Below are positions 47,371 through 56,620 of a stretch of 64,000 bases of DNA, in pieces. The DNA is from an uncultured Thermoguttaceae bacterium (GTDB taxonomy: Bacteria; Planctomycetota; Planctomycetia; Pirellulales; Thermoguttaceae). How positions within the stretch are numbered: the stretch's first letter is position 1; each line of letters starts with the position of its first letter. The DNA is taken from positions 1 to 64,000 of the forward strand of contig CALKER010000015.1 of assembly GCA_938084835.1 (NCBI GenBank), read 5' to 3'. Under the pieces are notes generated by a model. That model searched no databases. It saw only the letters and a program-made list of their open reading frames with translations, and had not been told where the DNA came from. The translations under genes were made by a program, and so were the position numbers.

Positions 47371-48042
47371 TTGCCGAGGCGGTTACGAGAAGAATATTTC
47401 AGCGGTGGAGAGAACGGATCTGTGCCGTTTCCGGGACAGAATGGCGGCGCTAGTACTCCAGCCGGTATAGTTGAAGCCATTTTGTTTGCAGCTCGAGAAC
47501 CGCTCCCTGCTCGGCGTATTGCCGAGGTGGCCGGTCTGGCCGACGCCACCGAGGCACGCACCTTGATAAAGTCGTTGAACGCCCAGTACGATTACTGCGG
47601 CGCGGCCATGCGTATTTACGAAGTGGCGGGCGGGTTCCAGTTGTTGACACGACCTGAGTTAGCTCCCTATATTCGCACCATGTTGGGCGAAATGGCTGAG
47701 CCGACGCCGGGCTTGTCCCCGGCCGCTTTAGAGACTTTGACTATAATCGCCTATAAGCAGCCGGTAATGCGGGCTGAAATAGAAGCTATCCGCGGAGCTC
47801 ACAGTGGAGAACTATTGCGGCAATTGGAGGAAGAAGAGCTGATTCGCGTTGTGGGGAGGGCGGAGGAGCTGGGCCGGCCTTTTTTGTACGGTACCACTCG
47901 ACGGTTTCTCGAGGTTTTCGGCCTGCGAGATTTGTCCGATCTGCCGCCTTTGCCCGTGAGGCTTGAGGACGCTTCAGTTCATATGTCATCGCCGTCGCAA
48001 AGCCAGGACCAGGAAACGAATGTGCCCCATCCGAACTGTTAG
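47371..48042 (+). CDS. scpB: Segregation and condensation protein B
   Basis: Winged-helix partner of SMC-ScpA in chromosome condensation. 223 residues with the ScpB pattern: GIVEAILFAAREPLPARRIA, GGFQLLTRPELAPYI, the strongly conserved LSPAALETLTIIAYKQPVMRAE split as LSPAALETLTIIAYKQ and IEAIRGAHSGELLRQL, then GRPFLYGTTRRFLEVFGL and LSDLPPLP. The N-terminal 25 and C-terminal 30 residues are extra and probably disordered. The start is TTG at 47371 with GGGGGTAGG upstream; a later start is possible. scpA is not adjacent. The acidic protein gene follows after 171 nt in the same direction. Confidence 0.93.
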   Translation: MPRRLREEYFSGGENGSVPFPGQNGGASTPAGIVEAILFAAREPLPARRIAEVAGLADATEARTLIKSLNAQYDYCGAAMRIYEVAGGFQLLTRPELAPYIRTMLGEMAEPTPGLSPAALETLTIIAYKQPVMRAEIEAIRGAHSGELLRQLEEEELIRVVGRAEELGRPFLYGTTRRFLEVFGLRDLSDLPPLPVRLEDASVHMSSPSQSQDQETNVPHPNC

Positions 48043-48213
48043 TGGGTGAACCATAAAGGGGTCGTGGCGTTGACGGACCGAAGCCCAAAGGAACTAAGGG
48101 CCTTATGACCGCTGGTCCTCAGCAACGAACTGTTGATTCATCAAATTTGCCAAGTGGATCCTAAAGGGTTTAGGTAGTCTCCATTAAGTTTAAAACCGGA
48201 GGGGAGTTAACCC

Positions 48214-48591
48214 GTGTCACACATGAACTTTAACCTTACCGTTTGCCATCCCGTGCTCGATGGTCCCATCACCCGGCAGGAATTAATGGAGTGGCTTCAA
48301 GGATGGGCCTGGTGGAAGGAACTGGACGTTGTTGGTAAGGCAAGACGCCGTAAGGAAGAGGAAGAGGATTATCCCGACGAAGATGAGGACTGGGAGGACG
48401 AGGACGAAGATTGGGAAGAAGAGGACGATTGGGACGATGAGGAGGAAGAAGATTGGGAAGATGAGGAAGACGAGGAAGAGGAGGACGAGGACGACTGGGA
48501 AGACGAGGACGATTGGGACGAAGAAGAAGATGACGATTGGGATGAGGATGAGGATTGGGAGGAAGACGAGGAGGAAGAAGAGGATTGGTAA
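48214..48591 (+). CDS. Extremely acidic Asp/Glu/Trp-repeat protein
   Basis: 125 residues. Residues 1-45 look like a small folded helper region with four Trp residues (LTVCHPVLDGPIT, MEWLQGWAWWKELD) and a basic knot RRRK at 44-47. Residues 48-125 are almost only Asp and Glu, broken by single Trp residues at 60, 67, 73, 81, 95, 101, 109, 115 and 125, often 6-8 apart. GTG start with GGAGGGGAG 7 nt upstream. The tail resembles a nucleic-acid mimic or a cation-binding or histone-chaperone-like acidic tail, but no known family has this Trp spacing that I recall. It is just after scpB, which fits a chromosome-related role by context only. The opposite strand is open but is a shadow. Confidence 0.8.
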   Translation: MSHMNFNLTVCHPVLDGPITRQELMEWLQGWAWWKELDVVGKARRRKEEEEDYPDEDEDWEDEDEDWEEEDDWDDEEEEDWEDEEDEEEEDEDDWEDEDDWDEEEDDDWDEDEDWEEDEEEEEDW

Positions 48592-49415
48592 CCTCATCTT
48601 TCTTCCGCTTCTTTCTCTGTCTTCGTGAAATTCGGGAGTACCATCAAAAATTTCGCGGGACAGGACCCACTAATTAAGGCTCCCCAGGGCTACTAATCCC
48701 TGGAAGTACCATCGTCGGCAGTTTTAATGTCCAGACTGGGAAAGAGAGGCGTGGACCTGCGCTTCTCCGTTAACTTCCCGGTCATTTTTGGGTGACAAGC
48801 TTGCTTTTAAGGAGCGGTGCTGCGCGTTTTGTTCGTACTATTTACTTCCCTCAAAAAACACCAGAGGATGTAAACTTAACAGTCCTCTGAACGCGGGTGG
48901 TCGGGATGGCGGAGCTTTCCACTCGATGTCCCACCGATGTCGACCGCGGAAGTTGTCCGCACGGCTCCCGACGACCCCGCATGTCAATGATGGGGCTCCA
49001 TCCCGATTTTGCGATTCTGTACCGTCTTCAACAGGCCCATAAACAAATGCTAACCCTTCGGTAAGCCGCGTATCCCGTGGCAGGGCAAGCACGCGGCGGC
49101 GGCGGAGCAAACTACGCCCTACGGCGCGGTTTCCACCATTTCTTTGTCTGAATAATCCACGGGGAAGCGCGGTTTTGGTCGGTTGTAAGGCATAACACCC
49201 AGGATTTGCCACTGGCAAAAATGCTGGATCCCCTCTAAGGATCTCCGGTGTCCCTCCAACTCCTTGCGACGGAAGAACCCCTATCGACCTTCGGAAATTT
49301 TCTGCACAGTTTTTTCCGTGCAAACAATCAGCGAGAGTTCGCACGACATTTGCCCGTGTCAGATCCGCATTTCCCCAACCCTTCTTACGCCGCCAGAAAT
49401 TCCACAGGTAGTTTC
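48592..49415. other. Non-coding gap downstream of hemA
   Basis: 824 nt between converging genes. A 208-codon leftward frame (48838-49464) overlaps the hemA end and contains VANPGCYALQP, reminiscent of the ArgC motif, but the rest is Arg/Gly-rich and unlike ArgC. I treat it as chance or a decayed remnant. Confidence 0.45.
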
Positions 49416-50687
49416 CTATTGACGAAGCTGGAAAAGTCGCGCTAATGCCTCGACAAGAGTCCACCGCCGTGGGGTGTGCCCCTCCATGCGAACCGACTCA
49501 AGAAGGGGATGAAGCAACTTGTTGATCAATCGATCGAAGGCCTTTTCCACCTCTTCGCGCGTCTTTTCATCGGTTTGAGGCAAACGGTGCAGTAATCGCG
49601 CCAATTCCTGGTCTTTAACTTGTTGCCAACCCTCCTTAAGCCCCCGAATAATCGAGCCGTACTGACGTACGAAGTGATCGTTTACCAGCCGACGAGTTTC
49701 TGCTTCGACAATCTTCCGAGCCAAGGGTAGCTGCCGGTCCCGTTCTTGGCGATTTCGCTCGCACACGTCCTTCAGATCGTCGATGGAAAAGAGATATACT
49801 CCCGGACGCTTGCCGATGACAGGATCGAAGTCCCGAGGCACGGCGAGATCAAGGATAAACAGAGGACGATCGCACCGAGCCCTTTCAACCTCACGAAATT
49901 GCTCCAGGGTAACGATCGGCTCTTCAGCTCCTGTCGTGCTTACGACCACATCAGCGTCCTTCAGGAGCTGAAGAAGTTGATCCCACCGGTAAGGTGTTCC
50001 TCCCCAACGCTCGGCAAGAAAACAAGCCCGCTCATAACTACGGTTGATAACGGCGATGCGCTGCACACCCTCATGTCGGAGATAGCGGAGAGTTTCCTCC
50101 GCCATCTCGCCTGCGCCAATAACAAGGGTGAGCTTGTCGTCGAAACGTTCAAAAATCTGATGGGCGAATTCGCTCACTGCCAAGCTGGGGATGCTTACAC
50201 GCCGTTGATGAATAGCCGTTTCACTGGCCACCCGCCCTGCCGTGCGAAGTGCCGCCTGGAACACCGCGTGCGTCACTACTCCGGCTGTTCCCACTTCCAC
50301 TGCCAACTGGTAGGCCTGCTTCACCTGAGCAGTAATCTGGGATTCCCCCAAAACCATACTGTCCAGGCTGCATGCTACCGAAAGGAGGTGACGCACCGCA
50401 CCCTCCCCCCGCAAGTGATAACAACAATCCCGAAGTTCCGCGAGGGTAAGTGCCTTTTGGTCAGCTATAAACTGAAGCAATTCACCTCGGCACAACAGGG
50501 GCAAACGATCACACGCCTCATAAACCTCGGTGCGATTGCAGGTTGATAAAAGAACACATTCGTGCAGCGGGTGGCGCTTCTGAAAAAGCTGCAGCGCCTG
50601 AACTACCTGCTCGCGACTGAAGGCCAGTCGCTCACGAAGCTGCAGAGGTGTTCTATGATGACTCCACCCCAAAACCTGAAAATTCAT
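49416..50687 (-). CDS. hemA: Glutamyl-tRNA reductase
   Basis: NADPH-dependent enzyme that reduces glutamyl-tRNA to glutamate-1-semialdehyde, the first committed step of tetrapyrrole synthesis by the C5 route. 423 residues. Catalytic Cys50 lies in LLSTCNRTEVYE; SMVLGESQITAQVKQAY, an NADP-binding segment LVIGAGEMAEETLRYL, VVSTTGAEEPIV, LDLAVPRDFDP and a C-terminal dimerisation helix (FDRLINKLLHPLLESVR) follow. ATG at 50687 with GGAGA 11 nt upstream. The HemX-like gene lies upstream in the same direction, the order known from other bacteria, though here with a 465-nt spacer. Confidence 0.96.
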   Translation of the reverse strand: MNFQVLGWSHHRTPLQLRERLAFSREQVVQALQLFQKRHPLHECVLLSTCNRTEVYEACDRLPLLCRGELLQFIADQKALTLAELRDCCYHLRGEGAVRHLLSVACSLDSMVLGESQITAQVKQAYQLAVEVGTAGVVTHAVFQAALRTAGRVASETAIHQRRVSIPSLAVSEFAHQIFERFDDKLTLVIGAGEMAEETLRYLRHEGVQRIAVINRSYERACFLAERWGGTPYRWDQLLQLLKDADVVVSTTGAEEPIVTLEQFREVERARCDRPLFILDLAVPRDFDPVIGKRPGVYLFSIDDLKDVCERNRQERDRQLPLARKIVEAETRRLVNDHFVRQYGSIIRGLKEGWQQVKDQELARLLHRLPQTDEKTREEVEKAFDRLINKLLHPLLESVRMEGHTPRRWTLVEALARLFQLRQ

Positions 50688-51152
50688 CGAGCAGGTTCTC
50701 CGCTGCCGCTTAAGGAAAGCCAGCCGCCTTCATGCCTACCTCGCACGCAAACTTTTCTTTTGAAGTAACCACCATGATCCCCGCTCTGGAAAAAGCGTCC
50801 ATGCCGGCAGCAGGTTTTCGGGTAGCCGGCTACAAGTTCGCCCCCTTAAATCTCTAGCGTCTGCCTCAGATCTTCAATCGGGGCAAGCACAAGCACCTTC
50901 GTGGCAAGACCGACTTTCCGACGCCTTAGTATGTCTACCGAGCACACGGAAAAATGGCCGCAACACCCCCGTTATTCCACCTACCGGCCTGAGCCGCCTA
51001 CGACCCGCAGACGAACCTCGTGCTTGCGAGTCTTTTGTGAGCTCCCATAGTAGTGCCCAAAGGTACATTTACGGGGGACTGATGTTTTCGTAAACTGCCC
51101 CCGCCCACCATCCCTCCGAGCCTTTGGCGATTACGATCCAGCTTTCCCCTCG
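50688..51152. other. Gap between the HemX-like gene and hemA
   Basis: 465 nt without a supported gene. hemA probably has a promoter here, but no clear boxes were found on the minus strand. Nothing else recognised. Confidence 0.45.
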
Positions 51153-52166
51153 CTACTCGTAGTCGGAACCCTCCCATGACGGCGGCAAAGCCGCCGCGCG
51201 ATTCATTCGGACAACCCGGAAAACATCACAAATCGATGATGGGAACAACGACTGTTTTTCCGGCGCAATGCCACTCTCTGGTACCATCAAATACCCCGAT
51301 GGATCATTCTGGACATTTGGTCTCCGAAACTGGCCGTGCCCAGTATCCCCCCGAACAAAAACCAGCAAGGCCATAGTTAAGAATAACGCGGTCATGATGG
51401 TCATAATCGCCATTTTCCGACCCTCTCGAGCCGGCCGATATATCCTCGCCATCATAACACAGCCAGAAAGCCACAGAAACATTACCAAAGTGATAATGAT
51501 AAGAGGATCCCAGAGTGGCACCAACTCCCGATTTTCCCGAAGATTCCAAAGATTGAGCACAAAGCCCGAGAGGATCCCAATCGCTATAAGGAAAAGAGCG
51601 AGGGTAACAGTCCGCCCGTTTGTCTTGTGCAACCATTCCAAGCTGGGCAGCTGCCATGTTGGAGACAGCTTTTTCTCCCGCAACCGCTTCGTTTGAACAA
51701 GGTACATAACCCCTGTCGCAAATGCGACCAATACAGCCACGGTAGCGAGCAAGAATGACAAACCGTGGACCCACGCCCAAATCCGTCCCCCTAATTCACG
51801 GGGGAACGACCGATGATCTCCAAAAACCCAGGCGATGGTGAGAAGGCCCAACACAATCGGCAAGATAATCCATCCGAAAGAAGCCTTGGGATGATGCCAA
51901 GCAAAGTAGAGGTAAACCCCAGCCATGACCCAGGCACTTACCAAAAACCAATCCTGGGTGCTTGAAAGGGGCAATCCCGCCGATTCCGTCGCCCGATGCA
52001 GCAAATGCACAGCATGAAAGCTTGCCCCGATCATGGCCCATCCGAAAGGAGCGATAATGGCAAAATTCTTTCGGATGGCTCCTCGCCCCACTTCGAGAAG
52101 CCAGGCCGCCACGTAGCTTATAAAAAATCCACCGACCTCAATGGGCTGAGCCCATCCCGGAAACAC
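51153..52166 (-). CDS. HemX / CcsA-like cytochrome c assembly membrane protein
   Basis: 337 residues with about eight membrane helices. It carries the CcsA/HemX-family segment WAWVHGLSFLLATVAVLVAF, including the conserved His, but not the tryptophan-rich WGxxWxWD motif of true CcsA/CcmC, so HemX is the better comparison. In Bacillus, HemX affects HemA abundance; co-orientation with hemA here fits that role. The C-terminal 50 residues are soluble. The GTG at 52166 has GAGGTGA 7 nt upstream. Confidence 0.82.
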   Translation of the reverse strand: MFPGWAQPIEVGGFFISYVAAWLLEVGRGAIRKNFAIIAPFGWAMIGASFHAVHLLHRATESAGLPLSSTQDWFLVSAWVMAGVYLYFAWHHPKASFGWIILPIVLGLLTIAWVFGDHRSFPRELGGRIWAWVHGLSFLLATVAVLVAFATGVMYLVQTKRLREKKLSPTWQLPSLEWLHKTNGRTVTLALFLIAIGILSGFVLNLWNLRENRELVPLWDPLIIITLVMFLWLSGCVMMARIYRPAREGRKMAIMTIMTALFLTMALLVFVRGDTGHGQFRRPNVQNDPSGYLMVPESGIAPEKQSLFPSSICDVFRVVRMNRAAALPPSWEGSDYE

Positions 52167-52612
52167 GGCTATTCACCTCTTTGTCGAAAATAGGGACTAA
52201 TCGCTCCGTGCTACGTTAACTAATGGAATCCACAGAATTTGAGCGACCATGGGTGGTTAGCTAAATTATCCCTGCCGCTTCCGGCGCCCACTCCCACAAG
52301 CCTGCCGGCGATACACTAAAGCTATCCCCGATAATCCAATTGTTCCAGGAACCCTTCGGTAACAGTTACGGCGGGAAAATCATCCGAGGTGACTAACCGC
52401 TAAACTCTCTCGCCCGCCTCTGCAACAATCGCCCAAACTGGGCAGACAACAGATTCAGGTCGATAAAATCGACAAATCGAAAATTCTTCAACCTCCACTA
52501 CCCAATTTGTTCACAGCATCCGGCCTAACAGTTTATGTCCCTCCGCCAAAGAAGTAGTAATCCCAACCATCAAGGATCATCCTCCCACGTAAACCACGGC
52601 CTCCGAGCTTTC
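52167..52612. other. Non-coding gap
   Basis: 446 nt between the HemX-like gene start and the end of the prenyltransferase-repeat gene. No gene, repeat or clear promoter seen. Confidence 0.45.
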
Positions 52613-54496
52613 TCAGAGACCACTCGTGTCGGCGGTTCCCGTGCGAGTCTTTTGTTCACCCGGCTTGCCCATTTTTTGGCCGATCTCGATAGCCTCGCTT
52701 CGATTAAGCGGCATATGACGATAGTAGACCTCAAGCATACAAATAGCCAGCGACGTAGAAAAAATTCGTCCTCCCTGAACCCCCCAGGCGCCCACTGGAG
52801 GCCAGCTGCCGGCATTCCTCCCGGTCTTTTCCTGAAGTTCGAGCAAGATAGGCTTTAGGCGATAATTCCAGTTACGAAAGGCAGTCCCCCCAACATGATG
52901 CATCACGAGCGTTCCGTAATACCAGTAATAGTAATTGGGATTATTGATCGCGGGACAATGTTGCGTCAACAACCACTGAACACCCGTGCGGATACGCCTA
53001 TCATTGGGATTCCATCCTAGGTAAAGACGGCATAAAAGCGCTTCCGCAGTCATGGCAGGAGAAGCTGCCGATCCGGGCATATAACCGTAAGTAGCGCCCA
53101 GATAATCAGCCTGGACCGAGTCCAAAAATCTTTGTGCCAATTTCAGCGTGTCTTCCGGCACGTGAAGCAGATAATGAAGTCGGGCACTTTGCAAGGCCAT
53201 CAGTTGCCAACCGACTATACTTGTGTCCCCCGGTTGGCCCGGGTCGTAGCGCCAGCCTCCAGCCGGGTGCTGGGCCTGCACGATGAAGTCGACGGCGCGC
53301 TGGGCTGGTCCCCGCAATTGGTCATCCCCGGTCATGGCATACGCTTCGCACAAAACGATGGCAGCCATGCCGTGGGCATACATCCGTCCACTGCCTAAAC
53401 CTCGAAGATCTCCGTCGGGACCCTGATGATAAATCAGCCAACGCAAACCCTTGTGCACAACCTCCCGGTACTCGCCTTGCTTATGGGTTTGACCTGCCCC
53501 AAGAAAAGGAAGCAATGCCAGCGCAGTGCCGGCGCTGTCCGAGAAAACACTGCCCAAGCCATCTCCAGGTCCCGAGGTGGCCCTCGGGGCCAAATGAAAC
53601 TTATCTAGGCTCCAGCTGCCGTTGGCATTTTGATGTCGGGCAAGCCAGGCAAGTCCCCGGGCCACGGCCGCTTCGGTCTCTTCGCTACCGCCACGCTGGA
53701 GTGCGAGGGCCCTCCGAAATGCAGGATCTCTTCCGGATAACATCCCGCCGGGACGCATGGCTGGCGGAAGAACCTCGGGAACCTCTGACGCCGGACCTGT
53801 ACCCTCTGGCACGGTAGCCGGCGGAGGATCCACAGGAGGCACCGGCACATCGACAAACCCACCTAATTCTTCGAGTCCGGCAATCTCGATGGCGGCCGGA
53901 TCCAGTTGGGGGGCTTCGAATACAAGAATCGGATTCTCTTCGTAGATGAGCTCTTCCCCCGGTTGATCCTCCCAACTAATCGTGGTTGTGATCGTTATCG
54001 CGGGGCTACCCGTCCCGGGAACTGTGAGAAAACTGAAGATGATAAGGAGAATTGCGTGGATAACCCCGCTAATGACCCACGAGGGGGGATGCCATAGAGT
54101 ACGCCAAGGTCGCGCGCGATACCGAAGTTTAGCCCTCGCTGCGGCGGGAATCGATGGCACCGACCCTGCTGCCTGGAAACTTCCCGGCCGGCAACCGATT
54201 TGCTCCGGGCTGACTACCGCGGCCACTTCCCCCTGTCTGTGCCGTTTCAGGACGCCCTCGGCTAGGCGAATTTGCTCCTCCGTCAGTTGCACGCTGGCGT
54301 GGCAGCGAAAGCAGTCCGCCAGGCGTAGCCAAAGCCGGACCGACATCGGCCCACCACATCCCGGACAAATGCAGGCCAAAACACCTCCTTCCAACCAGAA
54401 ATCCTCTCCCACCCTTGCCGCCCCCGGAAAGAAATCCTTCGGCGGCAAAGCTGACTTGCCGCTGCCCTGACTTGTCCCTGATAAAGGTGGTAGCAT
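52613..54496 (-). CDS. Zinc-ribbon membrane protein with prenyltransferase/squalene-oxidase repeats
   Basis: About 627 residues. An N-terminal CPGC...CFRC zinc ribbon (about 45-70), a membrane helix (SGVIHAILLIIFSFLTVPG, about 150), a Pro/Glu-rich linker, then an alpha/alpha-toroid with prenyltransferase/squalene-oxidase repeats: VARGLAWLARHQNANGSWSL, VHKGLRWLIYHQGPDGDLR, VDFIVQAQHPAGGWRYDP, GVQWLLTQHCPAIN. No squalene-cyclase DXDD motif is visible, so cyclase activity is unlikely; a toroid used for binding, as in alpha-macroglobulin-like or planctomycete surface proteins, is more likely. I start at ATG 54496 with GAGGT 13 nt upstream; the frame is open to a TTG at 54604. Confidence 0.82.
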   Translation of the reverse strand: MLPPLSGTSQGSGKSALPPKDFFPGAARVGEDFWLEGGVLACICPGCGGPMSVRLWLRLADCFRCHASVQLTEEQIRLAEGVLKRHRQGEVAAVVSPEQIGCRPGSFQAAGSVPSIPAAARAKLRYRARPWRTLWHPPSWVISGVIHAILLIIFSFLTVPGTGSPAITITTTISWEDQPGEELIYEENPILVFEAPQLDPAAIEIAGLEELGGFVDVPVPPVDPPPATVPEGTGPASEVPEVLPPAMRPGGMLSGRDPAFRRALALQRGGSEETEAAVARGLAWLARHQNANGSWSLDKFHLAPRATSGPGDGLGSVFSDSAGTALALLPFLGAGQTHKQGEYREVVHKGLRWLIYHQGPDGDLRGLGSGRMYAHGMAAIVLCEAYAMTGDDQLRGPAQRAVDFIVQAQHPAGGWRYDPGQPGDTSIVGWQLMALQSARLHYLLHVPEDTLKLAQRFLDSVQADYLGATYGYMPGSAASPAMTAEALLCRLYLGWNPNDRRIRTGVQWLLTQHCPAINNPNYYYWYYGTLVMHHVGGTAFRNWNYRLKPILLELQEKTGRNAGSWPPVGAWGVQGGRIFSTSLAICMLEVYYRHMPLNRSEAIEIGQKMGKPGEQKTRTGTADTSGL

Positions 54497-54688
54497 CCTA
54501 ACGGTTACTACCTCATTAAGGGCGTGGACCCCTCCTTCGCTTTCGGAGGCCTCTTCGGCTAGAGCCGAGGAACTAATGCCGAACTTCCCTCTATACTCCT
54601 GCAAAACCCTTGCCCGGCGATGTGGTCACCCCCGAGTTCCACGCATTCGCAACAGAAATCCTTGGGCAGACGCAATCAATTCGCCTAT

Positions 54689-54734
54689 GAAAGATTTGCT
54701 CCTTTCACAAAGAAAGATTTGCTCCTTTCAAAAA
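54689..54734. repeat. Tandem repeat, 23 bp x 2
   Basis: GAAAGATTTGCTCCTTTCAC AAA (54689-54711) is repeated with one substitution at 54712-54734. Each unit has GAAAG and CTTTC arms that can form a 5-bp hairpin, and a further GAAAG follows. It lies about 200 nt upstream of the leftward prenyltransferase-repeat gene. Confidence 0.9.
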
Positions 54735-55107
54735 ATGAAAGGTGCGGCCAGGCATTAGTACCCTGACAATTTTAGCATCGAGTGGGCTGTGGTTCTCGAA
54801 AACCGCAGCCCCCAACGGGTAGAGAACCTTTCGCAGCTCCCTGCCAATACGAGCCTGGTGTTCCTGACGAGCTGCAATTCCCATGCCTGATTTCTACAAA
54901 TTTCCCGAGTTCCCACTAAGTTGAAGGCGCGACCCACCAGCAGAGGACCCCATGATCTCCACTTCCACACATCGTATTTCTGAGCTCGCAAAGCGAAAAA
55001 TGCGACCTCCTCCTTTGACACTCGTCTAAAAGCCCCTTAAGTGACTTTATGTGACTGTTTCAAACTCCCAAAAGAATGCATTAGACTTGCTTGTGGTCGT
55101 GATCACA

Positions 55108-55139
55108 AATCATTATCAATGCGAATCATTATCAATGCG
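55108..55139. promoter_or_regulatory. Exact tandem 16-bp repeat with Fur/Zur-like half-sites
   Basis: AATCATTATCAATGCG is repeated back to back (55108-55123, 55124-55139). Each unit contains ATCATTATC, identical to one half of the classical Fur box GATAATGATAATCATTATC; the middle copy matches about 14 of 19 box positions. Zur boxes are similar, so the metal is uncertain. The nearest genes are 430 nt (amidohydrolase) and 610 nt away, neither an obvious metal gene. Confidence 0.45.
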
Positions 55140-55567
55140 AAACTTAGTAAATCCGAAGGGGATCAACGTGCACTAAGCGGGAAATGACCACTCTCGCCAA
55201 GCCTTGCTGGTCGCCATCGGCGGAAGGAGTGCTCCGTAGGTTTGCTTCCTGACTAAAAATCAGCCAGTTACCCCAGAAAAGCGCAGCATTGGCAATTGAT
55301 CAGACAAAGCCAAAGATGGGCTTGGAATTGTTGGGCACCCGACACGGAGGTACGTGACCTTACGGGACGGATGCCCCACCAACTGACTTCCCTAGTGTCT
55401 CAGGATCAGGCATCCGCGAACGTTTTCAGCCGGCAAGGGCGATTAAGAAAGGTATCGACGGGGACCGGCGTGGACCCAGAACTTTTGGTTGCCTTGCTTG
55501 GGTGAAAAATTTATCAGCCAGAATGAACGATATATCGGCGGTCAAAACGAGAAGGAGATGCGCTTTC

Positions 55568-56620
55568 ATGGGACACAAGCGCCGCACATTCCTGCAAGTG
55601 TTGTTTTCTGCGTGGTTACGGGCCGCATTGGGGGCCAACGTCGCGCTCTTTAATCAAAGGAGAACGGGAGTCGCCCAGGATCAAACGATCCCTTCATCGC
55701 GCGATACAACGGCCTTAACTATTCCCATTATTGACACGCATCAGCATCTTTGGGACCTCTCGCGTTTACGTTTGCCTTGGCTAGCCGGAGCCCCGAAACT
55801 TAGCCGCTCCTTTCTATTGGCAGAATATTTGGAGGCAGTAGCCGGCTTGCCGTTAGAAAAAGCCGTGTACATGGAGGTTGCCGTCGAGGAGTCCCAACTG
55901 CGAGAAGAGGCGGAGCTTGTGATCGAGCTCTGCGCCGCCAAAACTGGTCCCACGGTGGCAGCGGTGATTGGCGGTCGCCCTGCATCACCCGATTTTGAGC
56001 GGTACATCCGTACCCTGGCAAAATCACCCTACATCAAGGGTGTGCGCCACATACTACCTGGCGATCAACCAGACCTTTGGGATAAAGCGGAATTTATCCG
56101 GGGCATTCAGACCCTCGGCGAGCTGGGCCTGTGTTTCGACTTATGCCTCCCTCCTACCCGGCTTGATTTGGCCGAGCGACTGGTAAGCCGCTGCCCAAAT
56201 ACAAAATTCGTGCTCGACCACTGCGGCAATGCCGATCCTGTAGCCTTTATGAGCCCGAGTCGCATGCGACAAGCGAAGATCGATCGCGCGCCCCAACATT
56301 CTCCGGCAGAATGGCGAGAGGCACTCGAGCGGCTTGGCCGACACCCCCATGTGGTTTGTAAGATCTCCGGTATCATTGCTCGAGCACCCGCGGAGAGGTG
56401 GGTGCCACAGGACTTGGCACCAGTCGTACACATTTGTATCGACGTTTTTGGAGAAGACCGGGTAATGTTCGGGAGCGATTGGCCCGTTTGCCTCCTCACG
56501 GCCACCCTGCGGCAATGGGTTGAAGCCCTGCACCAGGTCGTGGCCGATTGCTCCCCCGAGCTAAAACGAAAACTCTTCCACGACAACGCGATGCAGTTCT
56601 ATGGCCTGACAGATACTTGA
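55568..56620 (+). CDS. Tat-exported amidohydrolase, fuconolactonase-like (COG3618 group)
   Basis: 350 residues. A twin-arginine-like signal (KRRTFLQVLFSAWLRAALG) precedes a TIM-barrel metal hydrolase of the amidohydrolase-2 type: IIDTHQHLWD with the HxH metal pair, KGVRHILPGDQPDLW, KFVLDHCGNADP, and FGSDWPVCLLTA with the catalytic Asp. This pattern is shared by L-fuconolactonase and L-rhamnono-lactonase. Lactone hydrolysis is the likeliest activity but is not proven. The ATG at 55568 has AAGGAG 10 nt upstream; the frame opens earlier at 55502. Its last 22 nt overlap the 3' end of the convergent kinase gene. Confidence 0.82.
   Translation: MGHKRRTFLQVLFSAWLRAALGANVALFNQRRTGVAQDQTIPSSRDTTALTIPIIDTHQHLWDLSRLRLPWLAGAPKLSRSFLLAEYLEAVAGLPLEKAVYMEVAVEESQLREEAELVIELCAAKTGPTVAAVIGGRPASPDFERYIRTLAKSPYIKGVRHILPGDQPDLWDKAEFIRGIQTLGELGLCFDLCLPPTRLDLAERLVSRCPNTKFVLDHCGNADPVAFMSPSRMRQAKIDRAPQHSPAEWREALERLGRHPHVVCKISGIIARAPAERWVPQDLAPVVHICIDVFGEDRVMFGSDWPVCLLTATLRQWVEALHQVVADCSPELKRKLFHDNAMQFYGLTDT

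Larger units (their letters stand above)
54497..55567. other. Divergent gap with tandem repeats and Fur/Zur-like sites
   Basis: 1071 nt between divergent genes. Holds tandem repeats at 54689-54734 and 55108-55139. A 69-codon frame at 55296 has no start signal. No further gene seen. Confidence 0.5.

Noticed and set aside
48838..49464. 208-codon leftward frame with VANPGCYALQP, reminiscent of the ArgC active-site motif
   Set aside because: The rest of the frame is Arg/Gly/Pro-rich with no other ArgC block, it overlaps hemA, and there is no ribosome binding site. Probably chance, at best a remnant.
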